64,000 nt of DNA from Conyzicola nivalis_A (GTDB taxonomy: Bacteria > Actinomycetota > Actinomycetes > Actinomycetales > Microbacteriaceae), in assembly GCF_040548875.1 (NCBI RefSeq), contig NZ_JBEPSJ010000004.1, positions 248,001-312,000 on the forward strand, written 5' to 3'. A program made the position numbers and the translations under genes. The notes beneath the pieces were generated by a model. The model saw only the letters and a program-made list of their open reading frames with translations, had not been told where the DNA came from and did no database searches. The stretch's first letter is position 1. Every line of letters begins with the position of its first letter. Below are positions 25,873 through 34,007 of this stretch, in pieces.

Positions 25873-26940
25873 ATGGCATCTTCACCCACCGCCCTCTCCG
25901 GCGACTCCTCTGTCGGCACCTGGATCGACCACCCCGTCGGCGGGCCGATCATCCGCGACCTGCTCGCCCAGGCCGGACAGAGCACCGACGCGCTGCGCCC
26001 CGTTCGTCGCCTCGCGATCAAGCGCCTCGTGAAGCTCAGCAAGGGCCAGTTCAGCCAGGAGACGATCGACACGCTCGTCGCTCGGGCGGAAGCGGGCGAC
26101 GTTCCCGAGACGGCCGGCGGCAACATCCCCGCCGAGACGGTGCCGGAGAGCCCGGCGGATGCCGCGGCGGAACGCCCCGAGTGGGTGGAACGCATCGATT
26201 CCGGACGCTTCTCCGGCAAGACCGTCATCGTCACCGGCGCCGGCTCGGGCATCGGCCGCGCCACCGCGTCGCGGGTGGCCCGCGAGGGCGGACGCGTAAT
26301 CGCCGTCGACATCTCGCAGGAGCGCCTCGACGAGCTCGCCGCCGAGTTCGCCGACGCCGACATCGTCGCCGTGCGCGCCGACATCACCGACGACGCCGCG
26401 GTCGCCGCGATCGTCGCCGCCGCGGGCGACCGCATCGACGGCCTCGCGAACATCGCCGGCATCATGGACGACATGACGCCGGTCGGCGAGGTCACCGACG
26501 CCGTCTGGAAGCGGGTGTTCTCGATCAACGTCGACGGCACCATGAAGCTCATGCGGGCCGTGATCCCCGCCATGCTCGCCCAGGGCGCGGGCTCGATCGT
26601 GAACACCGCCTCGGAGGCCGCGCTCCGCGGCTCGGCAGCCGGAGTGGCGTACACGGCGTCGAAGCACGCCGTGGCCGGGCTCACCAAGAGCACCGCGTAC
26701 ATGTACGGACCGAGCGGCATCCGGGTCAACGCCGTCGCCCCCGGCCCCACGATCACCAACATCGAGGCGACCTTCGCCTCGGCGCTCGGGGCCGAGCGGG
26801 TCCGCTCCGGCATGGCCGTGATGCCCGACGCCGTCGAGAGCGACGCGCTCGCGGCATCCATCACGTTCCTGCTCAGCGACGACGGTGTCAACGTCAACGG
26901 CGTGGTCCTCCCGTCCGACGGCGGCTGGTCGGCGGCGTAG
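25873..26940 (+). CDS. Short-chain dehydrogenase with an N-terminal helical extension
   Basis: A 355-residue protein. Residues 116-355 form a complete SDR: TGAGSGIG at 121-128, NIAG-type AGIMDD, catalytic Ser247, Tyr260 and Lys264 (YTASK), and the C-terminal NVNGVVLPSDGG. Residues 1-110 are an added helical segment (HPVGGPIIRDLLAQAG and RLAIKRLVKLSKGQFSQETIDTLV) of no family I recognise, so this is about 100 residues longer than usual. It should reduce or oxidise an alcohol/ketone with NAD(P). A 24-bp palindromic operator lies just upstream. Confidence 0.85.
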   Translation: MASSPTALSGDSSVGTWIDHPVGGPIIRDLLAQAGQSTDALRPVRRLAIKRLVKLSKGQFSQETIDTLVARAEAGDVPETAGGNIPAETVPESPADAAAERPEWVERIDSGRFSGKTVIVTGAGSGIGRATASRVAREGGRVIAVDISQERLDELAAEFADADIVAVRADITDDAAVAAIVAAAGDRIDGLANIAGIMDDMTPVGEVTDAVWKRVFSINVDGTMKLMRAVIPAMLAQGAGSIVNTASEAALRGSAAGVAYTASKHAVAGLTKSTAYMYGPSGIRVNAVAPGPTITNIEATFASALGAERVRSGMAVMPDAVESDALAASITFLLSDDGVNVNGVVLPSDGGWSAA

Positions 26941-26957
26941 CCACGTAGATTGGCTCC

Positions 26958-27356
26958 ATGACCGATTCCCCCTTCGCAGCCCTCGGCGACGAGTCATTCG
27001 TCTCGCTCACCACGTTCCGCAAGTCGGGCGAGCGGGTGTCGACGCCGGTGTGGATAGCCCGCGACGGCGACGCGCTCGTCGTCACCACGCCGCAGGACAC
27101 CGGTAAGGTCAAGCGGCTGCGCAACAGCGGCCGGGTCGAGCTCGCGCCGAGCAACCGCATGGGCAAGGTGGCAGACGGCGCGACCACCACGGCCGGCTTC
27201 GCCCGCATCCACGCCGACGACGCCACCAAGGAGCGGGTGACCGGGATCATCCGCGGGAAGTACCGGTTCGAGTACCACCTCGTGACCATCATCGAGACTC
27301 TCGTCAACAAGGGACGCAAGCCCCGGGTGATGCTGCGTATCACCCCCGCCGAGTAG
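26958..27356 (+). CDS. PPOX-class (F420/FMN) oxidoreductase-like protein
   Basis: A 132-residue split-barrel flavin/deazaflavin-binding protein. The pattern FVSLTTFRKSGERVSTPVW, LVVTTPQDTGKVKRLRNSGRVELAP and the C-terminal R-x-KYRFEYHLV belongs to the actinobacterial PPOX class, many members of which use coenzyme F420. The substrate is unknown. The gene starts 17 bases after the SDR stop in the same direction, so co-transcription with the SDR is likely. Confidence 0.78.
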   Translation: MTDSPFAALGDESFVSLTTFRKSGERVSTPVWIARDGDALVVTTPQDTGKVKRLRNSGRVELAPSNRMGKVADGATTTAGFARIHADDATKERVTGIIRGKYRFEYHLVTIIETLVNKGRKPRVMLRITPAE

Positions 27357-27368
27357 GCGCCTGCCAGC

Positions 27369-27590
27369 GTGACGGACGCGCCAGGCCCCGAGGAGAGCCC
27401 AGGCCCCGAGGAGGGCCCCGGCCCCGAGGAGAGTGCTGACGCGCGCCGGAAGCGCGCCGAGGACGCCGTGCGGGCGATAGCCGACGGCGCCCAGCCCGGC
27501 GCCGAGGCGTTCCGGCTCTCGAACGAGTTCACCGACGAGTGGACCGCCCGCCTCGCCGCACGGCTGCGGCGCATGCTCGGCCGCCGCTGA
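27369..27590 (+). CDS. Small protein with a Pro-Gly-Pro-Glu-Glu repeat N-terminus
   Basis: A 73-residue reading frame from GTG 27369. Residues 5-22 are three copies of a PGPEES/G hexapeptide, encoded by an 18-bp tandem repeat. The rest is a charged helical segment ending ARLAARLRRMLGRR. No ribosome-binding site is clear and no family is recognised, so coding is plausible but unproven; codon bias at third positions is in its favour. Confidence 0.5.
   Translation: MTDAPGPEESPGPEEGPGPEESADARRKRAEDAVRAIADGAQPGAEAFRLSNEFTDEWTARLAARLRRMLGRR
27381..27434. repeat. Tandem repeat, 18 bp x 3, inside a small reading frame
   Basis: Three head-to-tail copies of CCAGGCCCCGAGGAGAGC at 27381, 27399 and 27417, with one to two base differences in the later copies. 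The unit is a multiple of three, so changes in copy number would keep the frame of the 73-residue protein. Confidence 0.8.
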
Positions 27591-27608
27591 CCGCGCAGGT
27601 GGCGGCTG

Positions 27609-27637
27609 TTCCACTGAGTGGGATTCCCGGCTAGACC
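27609..27637 (+). promoter_or_regulatory. pcaH promoter with IclR-type operator
   Basis: TTCCACTGAGTGGGA (27609-27623) is a near-palindrome of the IclR-operator style. It matches 12 of 15 bases of the site at 32800-32814 in the pcaI/pcaF region. A -35-like TTCCAC (27609-27614) within it and a -10 TAGACC (27632-27637) are 17 bases apart, so the operator would cover the -35 box. PcaR, encoded at 34008, is the likely ligand. Confidence 0.6.
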
Positions 27638-27666
27638 TACGCCTGAGGGGCTGGGAACCTAGGCGC

Positions 27667-28440
27667 GTGACTCCATTGACGCAGGCGGACATCAGCGCAG
27701 AGATCGCCGAGCGGCACGCGTACTACGACTCGCGTGTCGCGGCCGGTGCCGCGCGCCTCGACTCTCCCCTTCTCGACTTCGCCCCCTACCGCTCGAGCAT
27801 CCTGCGGCATCCGACGAAGAACCCGAGGCTCGTCGACCCCGAGACGATCGAGCTGGTGAGCCCCGCGTTCGGCCAGCGCGACGTCGCCGCGGTCGAATCC
27901 GACCTGACCGTCCAGCACTCCGGCGAGCCCCTCGGCGAGCGGATGACGGTGAGCGGCCGGGTACTCGACGGCGAGGGACGCCCCGTGCGGCACCAGCTCG
28001 TGGAGATCTGGCAGGCCAACTCGTCGGGCCGCTACATCCACCAGCGCGACCAGCATCCGGCGCCGCTCGACCCGAATTTCACCGGGGCCGGCCGCTGCAT
28101 CACCGACGACGACGGAGGATATTCGTTCACCACGGTGAAGCCGGGTGCCTACCCGTGGAAGAACCACGTGAACGCGTGGCGCCCCGCGCACATCCACTTC
28201 TCGGTCTTCGGCACGGCCTTCACCCAGCGTCTCGTGACGCAGATGTACTTCCCGAACGACCCGCTGTTCCCGCTCGACCCGATCTACCAGTCGATCCCCG
28301 ACCAGGCGGCCCGTGACCGGCTGGTCTCCCGCTACGACCACGAATCCTCGGTGTCGGAGTGGTCGCTGGGCTACCGTTGGGACATCGTGCTGACGGGGGC
28401 GCGGGCCACCTGGTTCGAGCCGGACGGGAGCGAGGCATGA
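27667..28440 (+). CDS. pcaH: Protocatechuate 3,4-dioxygenase, beta subunit
   Basis: A 257-residue catalytic subunit. All four non-heme iron(III) ligands can be placed: Tyr123 (GRYIHQ), Tyr162 (GAYPWKN), His175 and His177 (RPAHIHF). It opens the aromatic ring of protocatechuate between the hydroxyls to give 3-carboxy-cis,cis-muconate. GTG start at 27667, behind the IclR-type operator. The stop overlaps the pcaG start by four bases (ATGA), consistent with 1:1 production of the two subunits. Confidence 0.93.
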   Translation: MTPLTQADISAEIAERHAYYDSRVAAGAARLDSPLLDFAPYRSSILRHPTKNPRLVDPETIELVSPAFGQRDVAAVESDLTVQHSGEPLGERMTVSGRVLDGEGRPVRHQLVEIWQANSSGRYIHQRDQHPAPLDPNFTGAGRCITDDDGGYSFTTVKPGAYPWKNHVNAWRPAHIHFSVFGTAFTQRLVTQMYFPNDPLFPLDPIYQSIPDQAARDRLVSRYDHESSVSEWSLGYRWDIVLTGARATWFEPDGSEA

Positions 28441-28961
28441 GCGCCATCCCCCGGCCGACACCGGGCCAGACGGTCGGGCCCTTCTTCCGCTACGGCGTCG
28501 AGTTTCCCGGCGGCGAGCATCTGGTGCCCCAGGGCAGCCCCGGCTCGGTGCGTCTCTACGGCACCGTGTACGACGGCGCGGGCGAACCGGTCCCCGACGC
28601 GTTCCTCGAGATCTGGCAGACCGACGCGAGCGGCGCCGTCCCCGCCGCCGAGGGCTCGTTCCACCGTGACGGCGAGACGTTCACCGGCTGGGGCCGCGTG
28701 CACACGACAGACGACGGCGGGTACGAGTTCTTCACCGTGGAGCCGGGCGGCGGCTTCTTCGCCGTCGCCCTCTTCGCACGCGGCCTCATGGACAGGCTGC
28801 ACACGCGCTTCTACCTGCCAGAGCGGGCGGATGACCCGTTCCTCGCCGCCCTCGACGAGGAGAGCCGAGCGACCCTCGTCGCGGAGCGCACCCCGACGGG
28901 ACTGCGCCGCGACATCCACATGCAGGGCGACGGAGAGACGGTCTTCCTTGCCTTCCGCTGA
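28437..28961 (+). CDS. pcaG: Protocatechuate 3,4-dioxygenase, alpha subunit
   Basis: A 174-residue partner of PcaH with the same intradiol-dioxygenase fold but without the iron ligands. The PGQTVGPFF start is the standard alpha-subunit opening; VYDGAGEPVPDAFLEIWQTDASG and GWGRVHTTDDGGYEFFTVEPG follow in family order, ending in a LMDRLHTRFYLPE block. It overlaps pcaH by four bases and pcaB by 14. Confidence 0.92.
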   Translation: MSAIPRPTPGQTVGPFFRYGVEFPGGEHLVPQGSPGSVRLYGTVYDGAGEPVPDAFLEIWQTDASGAVPAAEGSFHRDGETFTGWGRVHTTDDGGYEFFTVEPGGGFFAVALFARGLMDRLHTRFYLPERADDPFLAALDEESRATLVAERTPTGLRRDIHMQGDGETVFLAFR

Positions 28962-30174
28962 TCCCTCCGACCCTGCCGCCTTCGACGTCGGCCTGCTCTC
29001 GCCGGCCACCGTCGGGCGTGACGGGGTCGTCGGCGACTCTGCGGTGCTGCGCGCCATCGTCGAGGTCGAGCTCGCCTACCTGCGCGTGCTCGAGGACGCC
29101 GGGATAGCACCGGCGGGCTCGACGAGCGCTGCGCGCACCGCGGCCGGGTCGGCCGTGTTCGACGCCGCCGACATCGCCGGGCGGTCGGACCTCGGCGGCA
29201 ACCCGGTGATCCCGCTCCTCTCCCGGCTGCGGGCCGGCCTGCCCGCCGACGTCGCGGTCTGGGTGCACCGCGGCACCACCAGCCAGGACGTGCTCGACAC
29301 GGCGTTGATGCTCACCGCGCACCGGGCCCGCGCGGCTGTGATCGCCTCGCTCGACGCCACCGCCGACTCCCTCGCCGGGCTGGCCGACCGGCACCGCGGC
29401 ACGCCGGCCGCGGCCCGCACGCTCACCCAGCACAGCACTCCCACCACCTGGGGCCTGCGCTTCGCCACCTGGTTCGCCGCGGTGCAGGACGCCCGCGACG
29501 TCCTCGCCGCCGTGCGCCTGCCCGCGCAGCTCGGCGGCGCGTCGGGCACGCTCGCCGCGCTCGTCGAACTTTCCGACCCCGCGACGGCCGTGCGCCTGCC
29601 CGCCCTGTTCGCCGCCGAGCTGGACCTCGACGGCTCCCACTCCTGGCACACGTCGCGCGCCCCGGTGACCCGGCTGGGTGGCGCGCTGACCGAGGTCACA
29701 GACGCACTCGGCACCATCGCCGCCGACGTCGCCACGATGAGCCGCACCGAGATCGGCGAGCTCGCCGAGCCCGAGGTACCGGGCAGGGGCGGATCATCGG
29801 CCATGCCGCAGAAACGCAATCCGGTGCTCAGCGTGCTCATCCGGTCTACGGCGCTGCGCGCACCAGGCCTGCTCTCGACGCTGCACGCCTGCGCGGCATC
29901 CGCCGTCGACGAGCGCCCCGACGGCGCCTGGCACGCCGAGTGGCCGACGCTGCGCGAGCTGCTGCGTCTCGCGCTCGGCGCCTCCGGCCTCGCCGCCGAG
30001 CTCACGGCGGGCCTCACCGTCGACGCCGACAAGGCCCGCGCCAACCTCGCCATCACGGGCGACGGCATCCTCGCCGAGCGAGTCGCCCTGTCGGGCACGG
30101 CGGGCGACCCCGCCGGCTACACCGGAGCCTCGAACGAACTCATCGACGCGATACTGAGCAGGAGAAGCAGATGA
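28948..30174 (+). CDS. pcaB: 3-Carboxy-cis,cis-muconate cycloisomerase
   Basis: A 408-residue member of the fumarase/aspartase superfamily. The superfamily signature appears as GGSSAMPQKRNPV, and the substrate-binding HRGTTSQDVLDTA and TLTQHSTPTTWG segments are intact. It lactonises carboxymuconate to 4-carboxymuconolactone. No ATG fits; the TTG at 28948, preceded by GGAGAGA, gives the expected N-terminus (PAAFDVGLLSPATVG) and a 14-base overlap with pcaG. It is somewhat shorter than the roughly 450-residue Pseudomonas enzyme. Confidence 0.88.
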   Translation: MPSADPSDPAAFDVGLLSPATVGRDGVVGDSAVLRAIVEVELAYLRVLEDAGIAPAGSTSAARTAAGSAVFDAADIAGRSDLGGNPVIPLLSRLRAGLPADVAVWVHRGTTSQDVLDTALMLTAHRARAAVIASLDATADSLAGLADRHRGTPAAARTLTQHSTPTTWGLRFATWFAAVQDARDVLAAVRLPAQLGGASGTLAALVELSDPATAVRLPALFAAELDLDGSHSWHTSRAPVTRLGGALTEVTDALGTIAADVATMSRTEIGELAEPEVPGRGGSSAMPQKRNPVLSVLIRSTALRAPGLLSTLHACAASAVDERPDGAWHAEWPTLRELLRLALGASGLAAELTAGLTVDADKARANLAITGDGILAERVALSGTAGDPAGYTGASNELIDAILSRRSR

Positions 30175-30947
30175 CCATCCCCTCCGTCGCCATCACCCGC
30201 CCGACCGGACCGCCCGGCTCCCCGCTGCTGGTCCTGGGCTCGTCGCTGGGCACGTCGACGATGCTCTGGGACACGGTGAGTCCGCGCCTGCGGGAGTCGT
30301 TCCGCGTCTGCTCGTTCGACCTCCCCGGGCACGGCACGTCGCCCGCGGCGAGCGCCCCGTTCACGGTGGGCGAGATCGCTCTCGCCGTTCTCGACGCGGT
30401 CAGCGCCCTCGACGAGACGGCCTTCCACTACGCGGGGGTCTCCCTCGGCGGTGCCGTCGGGCTCGAGGCCATGCTCGCCGCGTCCGACAGGGTCGCGTCG
30501 GCCGCGATCGTCTGCTCGGGGGCTCAGATCGGCGCCCGCGAGGCGTGGCTCGACCGCGCGGTGCTGGTGCGCACCCGCGGCACCGCGGCACTCGTGGGCG
30601 ACGCGGCCGGCCGCTGGTTCGCCCCCGGCTCGATAGGGCGCATCCCCGTCGTGTCCGGCCGGCTGTTGCACGATCTGGCCGACACCGACGACGAGAGCTA
30701 CGCACTGTGCACGGAGGCCCTCGCGAGCTACAACGTGCGGCCCCTGCTGGCGAACGTCGCGGCCCCGGTGCTCGCGCTCTGGGGCGAGCACGACCCCGTG
30801 GTCGGTCGCGAGGACGCCGAGGAGATCGCCTCGGGCGTTCGCGACGGACGCGCCGTCATGGTCGCGGAGGCCGCGCATCTCGCGCCCGCCGATCAGCCAG
30901 AGGCCGTGGCATCCGCTCTCCTGCGGTTCTTCGAGGCGGCGCGATGA
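30171..30947 (+). CDS. pcaD: 3-Oxoadipate enol-lactone hydrolase
   Basis: A 258-residue alpha/beta hydrolase. The nucleophile elbow is GVSLGG, the oxyanion region LVLGSSLGTSTMLWD, the acid Asp is in WGEHDPVV and the catalytic His in EAAHLAP. It hydrolyses 3-oxoadipate enol-lactone to 3-oxoadipate. It overlaps pcaB and pcaC by four bases each. D and C are separate genes here, unlike the fused pcaL of several other actinobacteria. Confidence 0.9.
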   Translation: MTIPSVAITRPTGPPGSPLLVLGSSLGTSTMLWDTVSPRLRESFRVCSFDLPGHGTSPAASAPFTVGEIALAVLDAVSALDETAFHYAGVSLGGAVGLEAMLAASDRVASAAIVCSGAQIGAREAWLDRAVLVRTRGTAALVGDAAGRWFAPGSIGRIPVVSGRLLHDLADTDDESYALCTEALASYNVRPLLANVAAPVLALWGEHDPVVGREDAEEIASGVRDGRAVMVAEAAHLAPADQPEAVASALLRFFEAAR

Positions 30948-31318
30948 CCGACGACGAACGGTTCGTCGCCGGCATGAAGGTGCGCCGCGAGGTGCTCGGC
31001 GACGCGCACGTCGACCGGGCGGTCGCCGCGACGACCGAGGTCACCGCCGAATTCCAGAACCTCATCACCCGCTACGCCTGGGGCGAGGTCTGGTCTCGCC
31101 CCGGCCTCGCGCGGCGCGACCGCAGCATCGCCGTGCTGAGCTCTCTCATCGCGCTGCGGCACTGGGAGGAGTTCGCGATGCACGTGCGCGCCGCGATCAC
31201 CAACGGGCTCACCCGCGACGAGATCGTGGAGGTGGTTCTGCAGAGCGCGGTCTACGCGGGAGTGCCGTCGGCCAACCACGCGTTCTCGATCGTGAACGAG
31301 CTGCTCGGCGAGCGTTAG
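30944..31318 (+). CDS. pcaC: 4-Carboxymuconolactone decarboxylase
   Basis: A 124-residue AhpD-like helical protein. The start FVAGMKVRREVLGDAHVDRA, the middle YAWGEVWSRPGLARRDRS and the C-terminal HVRAAITNGLTRDEI and YAGVPSANHAF motifs are those of PcaC. It decarboxylates 4-carboxymuconolactone to the enol-lactone. It is the last gene of the pcaHGBDC operon and its stop overlaps that of the convergent pcaJ by four bases. Confidence 0.9.
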   Translation: MTDDERFVAGMKVRREVLGDAHVDRAVAATTEVTAEFQNLITRYAWGEVWSRPGLARRDRSIAVLSSLIALRHWEEFAMHVRAAITNGLTRDEIVEVVLQSAVYAGVPSANHAFSIVNELLGER

Positions 31319-31953
31319 CCGAGCGCCACGTCGAGCGGCGCCTCGGTCGCGGCGACGACCTCGTCGACCGAGACCCCGGGTGCGAGCTCGACCAGCACGA
31401 GCCCGTCGGGGGTGACGTCGATGACGGCGAGGTCGGTGATGATGCGGTCGACGCACGCCCGACCGGTGAGCGGCAGGGTGCACTCGGGGACCAGTTTGGG
31501 CGAGCCGTCTCTGGCGACGTGCTCCATCACGACGATCACCCGTTCGGCGCCGGAGACGAGGTCCATCGCGCCGCCCATGCCCTTGACCAGTTTTCCAGGC
31601 ACGGCCCAGTTCGCGATGTCGCCGGCGGCCGAGACCTGCATGGCGCCGAGCACCGCGGTCGCGACCCGGCCCCCGCGGATCATTCCGAAGCTCGCAGCCG
31701 AGTCGAAGTACGACGCGCCGGGAAGCACCGTCACGGTCTCCTTGCCCGCGTTGATGAGCCTGGGGTCGGCCTCTCCCTCCCACGGGTACGGGCCGACGCC
31801 GAGGATCCCGTTCTCGGAGTGCAGCAAGACGGTGAGACCGTGGGGCAGGTGGTTGGGGATCAGGGTCGGCAGCCCGATGCCGAGATTGACGTAGGTGTTG
31901 TCGCGCAGCTCGAGGGCAGCGCGTGCCGCGAGCCCGTCTCTCGTCAGCGCCAT
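31315..31953 (-). CDS. pcaJ: 3-Oxoadipate CoA-transferase, subunit B
   Basis: A 212-residue subunit. The catalytic Glu lies in SENGILGVGPYP; the NLGIGLPTLIPNHL start and GGAMDLVSGAERVIVVMEH block are conserved in the family. It moves CoA from succinyl-CoA to 3-oxoadipate together with PcaI. Its ATG overlaps the pcaI stop by one base (TGATG). Confidence 0.9.
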   Translation of the reverse strand: MALTRDGLAARAALELRDNTYVNLGIGLPTLIPNHLPHGLTVLLHSENGILGVGPYPWEGEADPRLINAGKETVTVLPGASYFDSAASFGMIRGGRVATAVLGAMQVSAAGDIANWAVPGKLVKGMGGAMDLVSGAERVIVVMEHVARDGSPKLVPECTLPLTGRACVDRIITDLAVIDVTPDGLVLVELAPGVSVDEVVAATEAPLDVALG

Positions 31954-32735
31954 CAGTTGTTCTCCCCACGGGTGCGCACGGTGGTCTTCTCGATCGGCAG
32001 CTCGCCCGCCTGCTCGGGTGTCAACTGCACGACGCGGTCGACGTAGATGCCGGCGAGGTGCACCTCGTCGGGGTCGATCTGGCCCGGCTCGACGATCTCG
32101 TCGACCTCGGCGATCGTGATGCGGCCGGCCATCGCGGCGAGCGGGTTGAAGTTGCGCGCCGACTTCTCGAATACGAGGTTGCCGTGCCGGTCGGCCTTCG
32201 CCGCGCGCACCAGGCCGAAGTCGGCGCGGATCGCCTGCTCCAGCACGTACTCGCGCGGCTCGCCGAGCGAGTGCAGCACCTGAGTCTGTTTGGGGGGCGA
32301 CGCTATCGCCACGGAGCCGTCTGGCGCATACCGCCACGGCATCCCGCCCTCGGAGACGACCGTGCCCATCCCGGTCGGCGTGTAGAAGGCGGGGATCCCC
32401 ACGCCGCCCGCACGCAGCCGCTCGGCGAGTGTGCCCTGCGGGGTGAGCTCGACCTCGACCTCGCCGCCCAGGTACTGGCGCGCGAACTCCTTGTTCTCGC
32501 CGATATACGAGGCGATGATGCGTCGGATGCGGCCCTCCGACAGCAGCACGCCGAGGCCCCAGCCGTCGACGCCGCAGTTGTTCGAGACCACCTCCAGCCG
32601 CGACGCGCCCTGGTCGAGGATGGCGCGGATGAGCGTGATCGGAACCCCGACGAGGCCGAATCCGCCCACCGCGAGCGTGGCGCCGTCGGGTATGTCGGCG
32701 ACCGCGGCGGCGGCCCACTGCACTGTCTTGTCCAT
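31953..32735 (-). CDS. pcaI: 3-Oxoadipate CoA-transferase, subunit A
   Basis: A 260-residue subunit with the CoA-transferase A signature GGFGLVGVPITLI and the conserved SNNCGVDGWGLGVLL and YIGENKEFARQYL blocks. GAGGGGA precedes the ATG. It is divergent from pcaF; the 96-base region between them contains the IclR-type operator and should hold the promoters of both units. Confidence 0.9.
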   Translation of the reverse strand: MDKTVQWAAAAVADIPDGATLAVGGFGLVGVPITLIRAILDQGASRLEVVSNNCGVDGWGLGVLLSEGRIRRIIASYIGENKEFARQYLGGEVEVELTPQGTLAERLRAGGVGIPAFYTPTGMGTVVSEGGMPWRYAPDGSVAIASPPKQTQVLHSLGEPREYVLEQAIRADFGLVRAAKADRHGNLVFEKSARNFNPLAAMAGRITIAEVDEIVEPGQIDPDEVHLAGIYVDRVVQLTPEQAGELPIEKTTVRTRGENN

Positions 32736-32799
32736 GCCATATCCCCTCGTGTTACGATCACCATTAGAACAGTCGTTCACATCGCGCACAACGGGCGGT

Positions 32800-32814
32800 T
32801 TCCATTCAATGGGA
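32800..32814. promoter_or_regulatory. IclR-type operator in the pcaI/pcaF divergent region
   Basis: TTCCATTCAATGGGA matches the pcaH-promoter site at 27609-27623 at 12 of 15 positions and is more symmetric (CCATT-C-AATGG core). It lies 17 bases upstream of the pcaF ATG. A second weaker dyad, GAAC-AGTC-GTTC, is at 32767-32778. Two copies near three transcription units suggest one regulator, PcaR, for the whole pathway. Confidence 0.6.
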
Positions 32815-32831
32815 TCAGTGAGGGAGTCAGC

Positions 32832-33998
32832 ATGACCGCGAGTTTCGTCTTCGACGCCGTGCGCACGCCGTTCGGGCGCCACGGCAGGTCCCTCGCCGGC
32901 GTGCGGCCCGACGACCTGGCAGCGCATTCCCTGCGCTCCCTGCTCGACCGGCACCCCGACCTCGACCCGGCGCTCATCGACGACGTGATCCTCGGCGACG
33001 CCAACCAGGCGGGCGAGGACAACCGCGACGTCGCCCGGATGGCCGTCCTCCTCGCCGGCCTGCCGACATCCGTGCCCGGCGTCACCGTCAACCGCCTCTG
33101 CGGATCGAGCGTCGAGAGCGCGATCCAGGCCAGCCGCGCGATCGAGGCGGGCGACGCACGGCTCGTGGTTGCGGGCGGCGTGGAGTCGATGAGCCGAGCC
33201 CCGTGGGTGATGCTGAAGCCGGAACGTCCGTACGCGAGCGGGTCGGAGACGATGCACACGACGACCATCGGCTGGCGGATGACCAACCCGGCGCTGCCCG
33301 CGGAGTGGACGGTGTCGAACGGCGAGACCGCCGAACTGCTCGCCGACCGCTTCGATATCTCACGCGAGGAGCAGGACGCGTTCTCGGCACTCAGCCACCG
33401 CAACGCTGCCGTTGCGTGGGACGCCGGACTGTACACCGAGGTGATCCCCGTGCCCGGCACCGACCTCGTGCGCGACGAGGGCATAAGGCCGGATGCCTCG
33501 GTGCAGTCGCTCTCGACCCTGAAACCGGCCTTCCGCCACGACGGCACGGTCACCGCGGGCAACTCGTCGCCGATCAACGACGGCGCGTCGATGATGCTGA
33601 TCGGCGCGGAGAACGCGGTCGACGCCGAGCCGCTCGCCCGCATCACCGGCCGCGGCTCCTACGGCAACGATCCCGACGTCTTCGGCATCGCCCCGGTCGA
33701 GGCGGCGAACCGGGCGCTCGCCCGCGCCGGCAAGACCTGGGCCGACGTCGACATCGTCGAGCTGAACGAGGCGTTCGCCGCGCAGTCTCTCGCCTGCCTG
33801 CGTCTCTGGCCCGACCTCGACCCGGCGAAGGTCAACGTGCACGGCGGCGCGATCGCGATCGGCCACCCGCTCGGCGCATCCGGCGGACGCATCATCGGCC
33901 ACCTCGCCCACGAGCTCAAGCGCCGCGGCGGCGGGGTGGGGGTCGCCGCGATCTGCATCGGCGTGGGGCAGGGCCTGGCGGTCGTGCTCGAACGCTAG
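32832..33998 (+). CDS. pcaF: 3-Oxoadipyl-CoA thiolase
   Basis: A 388-residue thiolase. The acyl-accepting Cys is in NRLCGSS, the catalytic His in GGAIAIGHPLGASGGR and the second Cys in AAICIGVGQG, all in family order. It cleaves 3-oxoadipyl-CoA to succinyl-CoA and acetyl-CoA, the last step of the pathway. GAGGGAG lies before the ATG. pcaR follows nine bases after the stop. Confidence 0.92.
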   Translation: MTASFVFDAVRTPFGRHGRSLAGVRPDDLAAHSLRSLLDRHPDLDPALIDDVILGDANQAGEDNRDVARMAVLLAGLPTSVPGVTVNRLCGSSVESAIQASRAIEAGDARLVVAGGVESMSRAPWVMLKPERPYASGSETMHTTTIGWRMTNPALPAEWTVSNGETAELLADRFDISREEQDAFSALSHRNAAVAWDAGLYTEVIPVPGTDLVRDEGIRPDASVQSLSTLKPAFRHDGTVTAGNSSPINDGASMMLIGAENAVDAEPLARITGRGSYGNDPDVFGIAPVEAANRALARAGKTWADVDIVELNEAFAAQSLACLRLWPDLDPAKVNVHGGAIAIGHPLGASGGRIIGHLAHELKRRGGGVGVAAICIGVGQGLAVVLER

Positions 33999-34007
33999 CC
34001 TCGGTAC

